This document shows, piece after piece, positions 7,242 through 14,861 of a stretch of DNA of 24,693 nt. The DNA comes from DATEMK01 sp035275625 (GTDB lineage Bacteria > Bacteroidota > Bacteroidia > AKYH767-A > OLB10): contig DATEMK010000595.1 of the NCBI GenBank assembly GCA_035275625.1, forward strand, positions 1 through 24,693, in the 5' to 3' direction. Every line of letters begins with the position of its first letter. Positions within the stretch are counted from its first letter, which is position 1. The notes under the pieces are model-generated. The model had not been told where the DNA came from, did no database searches, and saw only the letters and a program-made list of their open reading frames with translations. The translations under genes and the position numbers were made by a program.

Positions 7242-9359
7242 ATGACAAGAATTATTACGCGAATCATTTTTTTTATATCTGCATTCACCTGTTTAAAGAC
7301 CAATGCACAGGATCCGCATTTCTCGCAATATTTCAATACTCCATTATACGTTAACCCTGCAAATGCCGGCAACGGTATAGAGTACATGCGCGCAACACTT
7401 ATTTACCGCAATCAATGGGCAAGCGTTGCAACTCCTTTTGTTACCGAAGGATTTATGATTGACAAAACCGTCAACAGGCTTGGCTTCGGATTTTTTGCAG
7501 TGAAGAACAGTGCCGGAAAAGCAAGCCTTAAACAATTAAATCTTGCAGGAGTGCTGAGCTACAATCAGCCATTAGGAGAAAATAACCAGGTCAGCGGAGC
7601 ATTACAAATTGGAATGTTGCACAAGAGTTTTGATCCCTCCGAAATGACTTTCGACAGCCAGTTTAATGAAGATATTGGCTTTGATCCGTCCGTCAGTTCA
7701 GGCGAAGAATTTACTTATACAAGCATTACCCGTCCTGATGCAGGAATTGGATTCATGTGGCAGCACGGTTTCGGAAATAAAAAAATAAACTTCAAACCAT
7801 TTGCGGGATTTTCATTCAATCATATCAATAAACCTTCTGAAACATTTATTGTCAGCGGCAATAAATTGCCGGTTAAATCCAATTTCAATTTCGGAGCAGG
7901 AATTATGTTGAAAGATAACCTGGAACTGCGTCCATCCGTACTTTACATGACACAGGGACATTTTCATGAATTAAATTTCGGGGCGGTTGCAGGGTTTACT
8001 ATGGAAAACAATAACAAATTCCAGGTTGGTTTATATGATCGAAGCAATGATGCATTGATTGTATATGCAGGCTACCAGGTGAGCCAGGTATTCATCGGCA
8101 CCAGCTATGACATCAATATGTCCGGCTTAAAACAGGCAAGTCATGGAAGCGGAGGTTTTGAAATTACATTGAGCTACATCCCGAAAGCAAGAAAGAAATC
8201 CAAAGCTCCGGAACCGAAGAAGACACAAAAAACTGCTTTGCACAAAACACCGCAAAAAGTTCAGAAAGCAGAAAAGAAAATTTCCATTCCGCAGGTTGAG
8301 CAAACAGTCAGCATACCCGAAAAATTAGAAGCAGTACCAATAAATCCGGTTATTGAAAAACCAATAGTTCGGGAAAAGCCGCAGGAACAAACACCAGTTG
8401 CAGCTGTTCCTCCAAAAGAAGAAGTGAAACCTGTAAATCCGGTAGTTGAAAAACCTATAGTAAAGGAAAAACCACAGGAACAAACACCGGTTGCAGTAGC
8501 TCCCCCAAAAGAAGAAGTGAAACCAGTGATAAAGGAAAAAATTGTTCCGGTTGTTGCAAAAGAAATTTCTGCTGTCAAAGAAAGTAAAACAGAAACACCT
8601 TCAAAACTGCAAAAACCGGTTGAGGTAAAAGAAAACGTTAAGGAGGCTCCGATAGAATTCAGCGCAGTTCCAAAAGAAACGAAAGTTATTGCTCCTCCAG
8701 GGAAAGCCGAAGAACACAATACAGTGCTTCCTAAATCGCATACAGTTTACCTTGACGTAAATAAAAAAGCTATTGCAGCTGAAACGAAGGCCCGGGAAGA
8801 AAATCAAAATCTTGACACAGATGGCGATGGAATTCCTGATAAAGAAGATCACTGCCCGTATATTAAAGGCGGTAAACCTACACAGGGCTGTCCTGATTCA
8901 GACGGTGACGGCATCCAGGATATGATGGATGAATGCCCGATGGAACCCGGCACACCAAAGAATTTTGGTTGCCCTGAAATTAAACCAACGGTTGACAATT
9001 CTGCGTTGATCAAGAAATTTAACAACATAGAATTTGAAACCGGAAGCTCAAAAATAAAAACAGCGGATATCTATGACATCATAGAATATGCAATAGACCT
9101 TCTATATCAATATCCTGCCAGCCGTGTCCTTTTATCCGGCCATACCGACAGCGAGGGAAATAATTTATTCAACATGCATCTTTCTGAAAAAAGAAATATG
9201 ATCGTGAAGAACTATATGATGAAAAAAGGAATTGACAGTAGCCGGATTCAAATTGTAAATTATGGTGAAACCATGCCATTGGATGATAATACTACGGCAG
9301 CAGGAAGAGCGAAAAACAGGAGAGTGGAAGTTAATATTCTCAGGAACCAGGTAAAATAA
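7242..9359 (+). CDS. PorP/SprF barrel fused to TSP3 repeats and OmpA C-terminal domain
   Basis: The protein has 705 residues. A signal peptide (about 1-22, ending TNAQ) is followed by the PorP/SprF signature DPHFSQYFNTPLYVNPANAG and an outer-membrane beta-barrel to about residue 310. A Lys/Pro/Glu/Val-rich linker (about 315-490) contains a 31-residue repeat. Two calcium-binding type 3 thrombospondin repeats, DTDGDGIPDKEDHCP and DSDGDGIQDMMDECP (about 525-565), lead to an OmpA-like peptidoglycan-binding domain (about 592-705) with LLSGHTDSEGN and GRAKNRRVEV. PorP/SprF proteins normally have about 300-350 residues and help export or retain type B T9SS substrates. Here the partner would also grip the cell wall across the periplasm. 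It lies 4 bp after the NHL/CHU_C gene and 6 bp before the glycosyltransferase gene. Confidence 0.92.
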   Translation: MTRIITRIIFFISAFTCLKTNAQDPHFSQYFNTPLYVNPANAGNGIEYMRATLIYRNQWASVATPFVTEGFMIDKTVNRLGFGFFAVKNSAGKASLKQLNLAGVLSYNQPLGENNQVSGALQIGMLHKSFDPSEMTFDSQFNEDIGFDPSVSSGEEFTYTSITRPDAGIGFMWQHGFGNKKINFKPFAGFSFNHINKPSETFIVSGNKLPVKSNFNFGAGIMLKDNLELRPSVLYMTQGHFHELNFGAVAGFTMENNNKFQVGLYDRSNDALIVYAGYQVSQVFIGTSYDINMSGLKQASHGSGGFEITLSYIPKARKKSKAPEPKKTQKTALHKTPQKVQKAEKKISIPQVEQTVSIPEKLEAVPINPVIEKPIVREKPQEQTPVAAVPPKEEVKPVNPVVEKPIVKEKPQEQTPVAVAPPKEEVKPVIKEKIVPVVAKEISAVKESKTETPSKLQKPVEVKENVKEAPIEFSAVPKETKVIAPPGKAEEHNTVLPKSHTVYLDVNKKAIAAETKAREENQNLDTDGDGIPDKEDHCPYIKGGKPTQGCPDSDGDGIQDMMDECPMEPGTPKNFGCPEIKPTVDNSALIKKFNNIEFETGSSKIKTADIYDIIEYAIDLLYQYPASRVLLSGHTDSEGNNLFNMHLSEKRNMIVKNYMMKKGIDSSRIQIVNYGETMPLDDNTTAAGRAKNRRVEVNILRNQVK
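8343..8528 (+). repeat. Two tandem 93-bp repeats in the linker
   Basis: Two in-frame copies (8343-8435 and 8436-8528) encode a 31-residue unit with NPVxEKPIVxEKPQEQTPVA and PPKEEVKP. The copies differ at scattered, largely third-codon positions. They lengthen the flexible span between the barrel and the OmpA domain. Confidence 0.85.
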
Positions 9360-9365
9360 AATGTT

Positions 9366-10451
9366 ATGTTGGAAATAATTAAGCTGGCCGCTCCCTGCAT
9401 AATTGCAATCGTAATCACTGCAATAATTACCCCTGCCTGGATAATTGTTTGCAAAAAATATCATTTGTTTGATAAGCCTGATGACAGGAAGCATCATATA
9501 GCAAGCACACCCTCTATGGGAGGATTATCTATTGTTGCCGGAATCTTTATTTCATTTTTTATTTTCTCAGCCGGTGATGATTTTTTAAAGCTGAAATTTA
9601 TTTTCGGGGCATCCATGCTTCTTTTTTTCACAGGAATATTTGATGACCTGCTGAATATGCGCCCGCAGAAAAAAATTGTGATGCAGGTGATAGCGGGCAT
9701 TCTTGTAATTGCAGGGGGAACACGCCTCACTAATTTATATGGGTTAATGGGTATATATGATATTCCATTATGGTTTCAATATCCCATCACGCTGCTCTTA
9801 ATTATATTATTTACAAACGCATTTAATTTCATTGATGGAATTGACGGTCTTGCCGGCAGCATAGGGCTTATCAGCACCGTTATATTCGGGTATCTTTTTT
9901 TTAAATATGGCCAGATTGATTTTGCATTGCTTTGCTTTTGTTTAACAGGGTCTTTGGTTGGATTCTTATTTTATAATTTTCACCCTGCAAAAGTATTTAT
10001 GGGTGATACCGGCTCCTTAGTTATTGGCTTTCTCCTCATTTGCTTTGCCGTCAACCTGCTCAATTTAAATAATGTTTCCCCTCATGATGTGCTTGCCATT
10101 TCTCCTTCATTTGTTTTTGCAGTTTTGTTTATCCCGGTTTATGATATCGCACGAGTTTCATTAATACGAATCCTCAACCGCGAATCTATTTTTAAAGCCG
10201 ACCGCAACCATATTCATCACATGATTCTCCGTCACGGCTTCGGACACGGACTGGCTTCATTAATGCTTGCTGCTTTCAATATTTTTATTATCGTTCTCGA
10301 ATACATCTTAAGCTCTCTCAATGTGAATGGTTTCATATTGCTCAGCATCTGCGTCTCCATGCTCATGATTAATTCCATTGTCATGATTCGTATTGCCGGT
10401 ATTCGCAAAAAACTTTTTGGCGAAGAGGGTAAAAAATATGGGGTCGAATAA
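9366..10451 (+). CDS. WecA/MraY-family undecaprenyl-phosphate phospho-sugar transferase
   Basis: This polytopic inner-membrane enzyme (361 residues, about 10-11 hydrophobic helices) is predicted to move a sugar-1-phosphate, usually a HexNAc phosphate, from a UDP-sugar to undecaprenyl phosphate, the first step of many surface polysaccharides. Visible family motifs are DKPDDRKHH (about 37-45), GIFDDLLN (about 90-97), NAFNFIDGIDGLAG (about 150-163), VFMGDTGSLV (about 210-219) and DRNHIHHM (about 279-286). HIHH with a single aspartate-rich loop is the WecA/TagO pattern, not that of MraY. It begins 6 bp after the PorP/SprF-OmpA gene and is likely the last gene of that operon. A role in making the glycan that holds T9SS cargo at the surface is possible but is inference. 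The substrate cannot be read from sequence. Confidence 0.92.
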   Translation: MLEIIKLAAPCIIAIVITAIITPAWIIVCKKYHLFDKPDDRKHHIASTPSMGGLSIVAGIFISFFIFSAGDDFLKLKFIFGASMLLFFTGIFDDLLNMRPQKKIVMQVIAGILVIAGGTRLTNLYGLMGIYDIPLWFQYPITLLLIILFTNAFNFIDGIDGLAGSIGLISTVIFGYLFFKYGQIDFALLCFCLTGSLVGFLFYNFHPAKVFMGDTGSLVIGFLLICFAVNLLNLNNVSPHDVLAISPSFVFAVLFIPVYDIARVSLIRILNRESIFKADRNHIHHMILRHGFGHGLASLMLAAFNIFIIVLEYILSSLNVNGFILLSICVSMLMINSIVMIRIAGIRKKLFGEEGKKYGVE

Positions 10452-10469
10452 AAACAGTATTCAAGCTTT

Positions 10470-10485
10470 ACTTAAAAATTTAAGT
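10470..10485. terminator. Weak AT-only hairpin between convergent genes
   Basis: ACTTAAA (10470-10476) and TTTAAGT (10479-10485) form a 7-bp dyad in the 53-bp gap between two convergent stop codons. AGCTTT/AAAGCT (10464-10469 and 10501-10506) can pair around it. There is no long T-run, so the terminator call is tentative. Confidence 0.25.
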
Positions 10486-10504
10486 CATTTCCGGTTATCC
10501 AAAG

Positions 10505-12016
10505 CTACTGTACGACCACTCTGAAATTTTTATTTAATCCGTCCGCAGCAGATTGCAGGTTGTAAACTCCTTTTCCGAAATTACGGATGTCAATCTGCAT
10601 GGAGCCATCGGTTAACCTGTCTTTCCAAACTAATCTTCCTTCCATATCATACATGAATAGTTCAACAGGAACATCCATATTATTTTTTATGATGTTAAAA
10701 ATTCCGTTTGACGGATTGGGATAAATTAAAATGTCGGATGCATCTTCAAAAATTTTCACAACGACAACCTGCGAGTAAGAATAATCTCCGTTAAAATCAG
10801 TTTGTTTCAGCCTGTAATAAGAAATACCACTAAAAGGTTTATAATCGGTGAGGGAATAATTCAAAATAGAAGTTGAATTTCCCGCACCATCCACTTTTCC
10901 TGCTTCCTCAAATTCATTTCCATCCCTGCTTCTTTCAACCGTGAAATAATCATTATTGATTTCTGTTGCAGTAATCCATTTGCACAATACTTCTTTATTA
11001 TCAATAGCTGTTGCTGTGAAAGAAATTAATTCAATGGGTAATGGAGAAGTTTCCAGTGCAATAGCCCAGGGGCCAAATGTGGTAACATTGCTCACCAGCA
11101 CACTTTGTGAAGTTGGATTTACCTGTCCGGCTAAAGGCGTTTCCCATGCTTCCTGGGGAAAATTCCATCGTTGGGCGCGCATGTTGAGATTGCCGCCTGC
11201 AGCATTTTCTGAAGGAGCATAAATAAAAATCAATGACGCTGTCGGATTGCCTGTAGGGTCAACTTCCCAAAATCTGTCAACAGTATTTGAGCTGTTATCA
11301 AAACCGGCAATATTTCGAACATGTGTTACTAAAGCCGGAGTTACAGGGTAAGGTGTATTGTCAGGCGCAACAGGGTAGGTGCTTACTGTTACATCACCTG
11401 CATAGCCGGAAGTCAGATTAAAAGTAAATGGTATTTGAACTGCTGATATGTTTCCGAAAGGAATCGTGTGCACACCTGTTGTAGTACTAATTTGCCAGGT
11501 AACTTTTGAAGAATTATCAATATGCTCACTTAAAATATATCCTGCAGAGTATGTAATTGCATTTGTATTTGCATTTGTAATAGTAAGTTCATGAGCATTC
11601 AAATCAAGGGGGCGATCAGTTAAATTAAGAATTCCGGATGCAGCTCCATCCGCTCCACCTGCAGAAATATTTTGCAACAATGTTTTTACCCCTGCTCCTG
11701 CAAGCTGCAAATTATTAAATGCAGTAGCAGTTGTTCCGCCAATAGTTTGATTTGCTCCGTTAAAAATTACCGTTCCTGTTGAAATGCCGAAACAATTATT
11801 TGATGCATTATGTGTCCAGTTTCCTGAAAGATCAATGGTTCCGTTATTATTAATTGATGTTCCTGCATTGTTCAGAACATCTCCTTTTACTGTCAGCTGC
11901 GTTTCTGTTGTAATGGAGATAAGGCTGTTACTATTGGTCAGCAGCTGGCCACAGACCATTGACCATTGACCATTGAAGACAACGATTAGTATGAATATTT
12001 TGCAGAAGGTATCCAT
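10505..12016 (-). CDS. T9SS type A sorted surface protein (cassette 1)
   Basis: This is a 503-residue exported protein. The signal peptide (about 1-24) is unusual because it contains a heptanucleotide repeat (NGQWSMVCGQ). Residues about 25-330 are a beta-rich, Asn/Thr/Gly-rich passenger of unknown fold with NNNGTIDLSGNWTHN and GTVIFNGANQTIGG. Residues about 332-430 carry LPIELISFTATAIDNKEVLC and SYYRLKQTDFNGDYSYS, a module commonly found before the sorting domain. The C-terminus (about 430-503) is the Por secretion C-terminal domain, with ILIYPNPSNGIFNI and GKGVYNLQ, ending FRVVVQ. In studied T9SS systems this domain is removed and the protein is attached to a surface glycan. The start lies 19 bp after the fibre gene, so the two are probably cotranscribed. 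A paralogue is at 17043-18605. The passenger function is unknown. Confidence 0.9.
   Translation of the reverse strand: MDTFCKIFILIVVFNGQWSMVCGQLLTNSNSLISITTETQLTVKGDVLNNAGTSINNNGTIDLSGNWTHNASNNCFGISTGTVIFNGANQTIGGTTATAFNNLQLAGAGVKTLLQNISAGGADGAASGILNLTDRPLDLNAHELTITNANTNAITYSAGYILSEHIDNSSKVTWQISTTTGVHTIPFGNISAVQIPFTFNLTSGYAGDVTVSTYPVAPDNTPYPVTPALVTHVRNIAGFDNSSNTVDRFWEVDPTGNPTASLIFIYAPSENAAGGNLNMRAQRWNFPQEAWETPLAGQVNPTSQSVLVSNVTTFGPWAIALETSPLPIELISFTATAIDNKEVLCKWITATEINNDYFTVERSRDGNEFEEAGKVDGAGNSTSILNYSLTDYKPFSGISYYRLKQTDFNGDYSYSQVVVVKIFEDASDILIYPNPSNGIFNIIKNNMDVPVELFMYDMEGRLVWKDRLTDGSMQIDIRNFGKGVYNLQSAADGLNKNFRVVVQ
11954..11974. repeat. Three tandem copies of a heptanucleotide inside a signal-peptide coding region
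   Basis: GACCATT occurs three times in a row (11954-11960, 11961-11967, 11968-11974), followed by GA. On the coding strand it reads as TCAATGG units and encodes NGQWSMV. Because 3 x 7 equals 21 bases, the array keeps frame, but gain or loss of one unit would shift it. Confidence 0.9.
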
Positions 12017-12035
12017 GTTAATAATCGTTAAGCAA

Positions 12036-14135
12036 TTATTTAATATCTTTTGAATTTCCTTTCAGCTCCTCAATTTCCTTTTTCAAATCCTGGATCGTGC
12101 CTTGTAAATCGTAAATCATTTTCTGCTGCTCCTGGACTGCTTTAACTAATGGCACTGTAAATTCTGCATAACGTAATCCATAAGTGTCGTTTTCACTTTT
12201 AGGTTTATCTATTCCGCTGAATTCGTATCCTGTTTCCTTTGCCGCATGTTCAACTTCCTGCGCAATAAATCCAGAGTAAATTGTCCTATCATCATCAATA
12301 TTACTTTCAATTTTCAGGAAACTGTTCAGCAGTTTTTTATCAAGATGATACGTTACAGGTCTTAGCTTTAAAATAAATCCAAGCCCCTGAACATTTTCAC
12401 TTATATCTTTCTTAAATCTTCCGTCAGATAAATTGGTCCAGCCGGCATACCCGCCAATAGAAGTAACAGATGGATTACCAATTCGCACCTGGTTAGATGC
12501 GGAAATAGTTGCATGGTATCCAAGAGCTGTTGCGTTGGTATATCCTGCAGCGTTAGCATCAGCATTATACCCGATAAATGTGCAATAATTACCATTTGCA
12601 AATGCACTTCCTGCGCTGTATCCCAAAGCACTGTTTCCGTTAGCTGCAACACATTCCTGCAATGCAAAATACCCCACTGCGGCATGATAATCTCCGGTAA
12701 TATTGGAGTATAATGCTTGTCCGCCATTAGCCGTGTTGTAATTTCCGGTCGTGTTGGAATAAAGAGACAGGTATCCGGTGGAGGTATTCAAATTTCCACT
12801 GACATTCGAATAAAGAGATAGTTCTCCAGAGGCAGTATTCTCATATCCTGTTGTATTGTTATAAAGTGACCTGCTGCCGTTAGCTGTATTATAATTGCCC
12901 GTGGTGTTTGAAAACAGTGCATCAAAGCCAAGCGCAGTTCCATGAGCTGCTGTTGTATTATGCGTTCCGGCACCCTCTCCGGCAAATGAATTAGCATAAC
13001 CGGTTGTATTATCACCACCGGCACCATTCCCAATAAAAATGTTAAGTGTCCCGGTTGTATTGCTGGTTCCTGCAGCATGTCCGACAAAGGTGTTATTAGA
13101 TCCCGTTGTGGCAGCATAACCTGCCATTGCACCAATAAAAGTATTGTGGAATGCAGTTGTATTTCCATTACCTGAATTCCATCCGCAAAATGTATTCAGC
13201 GTGCCTATTGTGTTATGGGCACCTGATCCCGATCCCATAAAAGAATTATAATCACCGGTAGAATTATTTTCTCCTGATGTATTGCCAATAAAAGTATTTT
13301 GGCTTCCGGTGGTGTTGTTTTCACCAGCACGCGTTCCGGCAAATGTATTTTCCCCGCCCGATGTATTATCATAACCTGCATGGTATCCGAGGAATGTATT
13401 GTAATCGGCAGTACTGTTATAGTAACCGGCACTTCTACCGAGAAAAGTATTGTAATCCCCTGTAGTATTTGAAAAGCCACTCTGTGTACCTGCAAACAGG
13501 TTGTTGTTTGCTGTTAAATTGTTATAACCTGAATGGTAACCAATAAAAGTATTTGAGTTTCCGGTATTATTACTTCCGGCATTACTTCCGGCAAATAAAT
13601 TCTGTAGCCCTTTATTTGAAAGCATGCGAACATTATTAATCCTGTAACTGCTGTCCGTCATGATATTCATGCTGCCAAGCACATCTAATTTCTGAACGGG
13701 ATTCCCCATTCCGATTCCAACATTACCTGAAGTGAGCACGCGCATTTTTTCAGTATTGCTTGTGCGAACAGACAAATCAACATTATCGGAGGTTCCTAAA
13801 AAATTAACACCGGCAACTGTTCCGGCATTGCCTGTAACACCCCATCCGCTTGTATTAGTAAAAATGGGTTTCCACACCGAGCCATTAAAAAAATAAAACT
13901 GATTTAAGTTGGTATCATAAACAAGTAAACCTGTTGCAGGAACTGCAATTGCATTTCTCTGAAGAGTGGTCATGCGTGGAACAAGCATTCCCTTTGCGGT
14001 GGATGTAAGATCCAACAATGCGCTTGGATGAGGAACCGGGTTATTTATTCCGACTCCCTGGGCCCTGCTGAATTTGTTTTCAACAACCAGGATGATGGTG
14101 AAGAAAACTAACGTGTAAACTGTTGCTGCTTTCAT
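12036..14135 (-). CDS. Repeat-built surface fibre with S74 intramolecular chaperone (cassette 1)
   Basis: The protein has 699 residues from the ATG at 14135. A start at 14177 is also open, but the -7 box at 14163-14170 lies inside that longer version, and MKAATVYTLVFFTIILVV makes the better signal peptide (about 1-26). Residues about 27-130 are the N-terminal module seen in all three fibres (VGINNPVPHPSALLDL, LLVYDTNLNQFYFFNG). About 189-528 hold 20 consecutive 17-residue coils of the form NTTGxxNTFxGxxAGxx, predicted to make a parallel beta-roll like trimeric adhesin heads. The C-terminus is an S74/endosialidase-type chaperone domain with the self-cleavage motif LSDGRFKKDI (Ser570) and a closing coiled coil (about 660-699). 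Such domains trimerise the fibre and then cut themselves off. Databases often call these 'tail fiber domain-containing', but nothing phage-like is nearby. Confidence 0.88.
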   Translation of the reverse strand: MKAATVYTLVFFTIILVVENKFSRAQGVGINNPVPHPSALLDLTSTAKGMLVPRMTTLQRNAIAVPATGLLVYDTNLNQFYFFNGSVWKPIFTNTSGWGVTGNAGTVAGVNFLGTSDNVDLSVRTSNTEKMRVLTSGNVGIGMGNPVQKLDVLGSMNIMTDSSYRINNVRMLSNKGLQNLFAGSNAGSNNTGNSNTFIGYHSGYNNLTANNNLFAGTQSGFSNTTGDYNTFLGRSAGYYNSTADYNTFLGYHAGYDNTSGGENTFAGTRAGENNTTGSQNTFIGNTSGENNSTGDYNSFMGSGSGAHNTIGTLNTFCGWNSGNGNTTAFHNTFIGAMAGYAATTGSNNTFVGHAAGTSNTTGTLNIFIGNGAGGDNTTGYANSFAGEGAGTHNTTAAHGTALGFDALFSNTTGNYNTANGSRSLYNNTTGYENTASGELSLYSNVSGNLNTSTGYLSLYSNTTGNYNTANGGQALYSNITGDYHAAVGYFALQECVAANGNSALGYSAGSAFANGNYCTFIGYNADANAAGYTNATALGYHATISASNQVRIGNPSVTSIGGYAGWTNLSDGRFKKDISENVQGLGFILKLRPVTYHLDKKLLNSFLKIESNIDDDRTIYSGFIAQEVEHAAKETGYEFSGIDKPKSENDTYGLRYAEFTVPLVKAVQEQQKMIYDLQGTIQDLKKEIEELKGNSKDIK
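12552..13571 (-). repeat. 20 tandem 51-bp units (17-residue coils)
   Basis: The array encodes 20 units of exactly 17 residues with no spacers. Units 1-12 are of the NTFxGxxAG type and units 13-18 of the NTAxGxxALYS type, so two sub-families are joined end to end. Units differ by many substitutions, so the array is not freshly expanded. Confidence 0.9.
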
Positions 14136-14162
14136 GATAAGTTTTTTGAATTTTTCCCTATT

Positions 14163-14170
14163 CAAATCTA
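14163..14170 (-). promoter_or_regulatory. -7 box of the cassette 1 fibre gene
   Basis: The minus strand reads TAGATTTG, a perfect match to the Bacteroidota -7 consensus TAnnTTTG. ATTG about 21 nt upstream (TTG at 14194-14192) could be the -33 element. Transcription from here would start near 14157, giving a leader of about 22 nt to the ATG at 14135 and ruling out the ATG at 14177 for this transcript. Confidence 0.65.
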
Positions 14171-14193
14171 CTATCATGAAGCACGGAGAATCA

Positions 14194-14209
14194 ATCTACT
14201 TTAGTAGAT
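14194..14209. promoter_or_regulatory. 16-bp palindromic operator upstream of the cassette 1 fibre gene
   Basis: ATCTACTTTAGTAGAT has perfect 7-bp arms around TT. It ends 23 bp upstream of the TAGATTTG box, so its centre lies near -44 from the expected transcription start, a usual place for an activator. A half-site ATCTACT recurs at 14166-14172. The dyad sits just after the end of the LuxR-type regulator gene and matches the one at 22142-22157 as CYAC-N4-GTRG. Confidence 0.6.
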
Positions 14210-14230
14210 AATCGCAGGATTTTTCAAATC

Positions 14231-14860
14231 TTATTTTCCCCGAAAAACTTTATTCAGAGCATCTGTTCTTGAATGAACCTGTAAAAGATCATATATTTTC
14301 CGAATATAAGTCCGGACGGATTCAACGCTGAGATTCAGTTGATCTGCAATCTCTTTGTAGCGGAATCCTTTGTCAAGAAGAGTGAGCAATTCCCATTGAC
14401 GCGGTGTAAGCTCACTTGCAGGATTATTTTCTGCTTTCTTACTTTGAAAGGACTGAACGACCCTGCGCGCAATAGCCGGTGACATAGGTGAGCCACCGTT
14501 ATACACCTGGTTCACGGCTTCCTGTAATTCCTGTTTTGTTGTATTTTTCAAAAGATACCCGGATGCACCCACACACAGCGAATCAAACAGGCGTTCATCA
14601 TCATCAAATACTGTACACATGATGAATTGAACATTTGGTTTGCGTGGTTTAAGCTGCGCTACTGTCTGAATTCCGTTCTGACCGGGCAAGCCAATATCCA
14701 TAATCACAACATCAACATTCAGGTCAATAAAATCATGTATAAAAGTTTCTGCGTCATGAAAAGTTTTTGAAAGAAAAAAATCATCGGATGCTGAAATAAA
14801 ATCCGACAAAGTTTGCCGGATATCCGAATCGTCCTCAACTATAGCTACGCTGATGCTCAT
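14231..14860 (-). CDS. NarL/LuxR-family response regulator
   Basis: The protein has 209 residues from the ATG at 14860, chosen because MSISVAIVEDDSD is the natural start of a receiver domain; an in-frame start at 14887 would overlap the kinase gene. The receiver domain (about 1-122) has the acidic pocket EDD (9-11), the phospho-acceptor Asp55 in VVIMDIGLPGQNG, and the conserved Lys in GYLLKNT. The output domain (about 145-209) is a LuxR-type helix-turn-helix: LTPRQWELLTLL, then YKEIADQLNLSVESVRTYIR. The start codon lies one base after the kinase stop codon, so the two are surely translated from one message. Its targets are unknown, but both fibre genes with visible upstream DNA carry a matching dyad, one of them directly downstream of this gene. 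Confidence 0.95.
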   Translation of the reverse strand: MSISVAIVEDDSDIRQTLSDFISASDDFFLSKTFHDAETFIHDFIDLNVDVVIMDIGLPGQNGIQTVAQLKPRKPNVQFIMCTVFDDDERLFDSLCVGASGYLLKNTTKQELQEAVNQVYNGGSPMSPAIARRVVQSFQSKKAENNPASELTPRQWELLTLLDKGFRYKEIADQLNLSVESVRTYIRKIYDLLQVHSRTDALNKVFRGK

Positions 14861-14861
14861 G

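Noticed and set aside
12552..13571. CRISPR-like array of regular repeats
   Set aside because: Units are 51 bp, directly adjacent, coding in one frame, and vary by substitution; there are no spacers and no cas genes.
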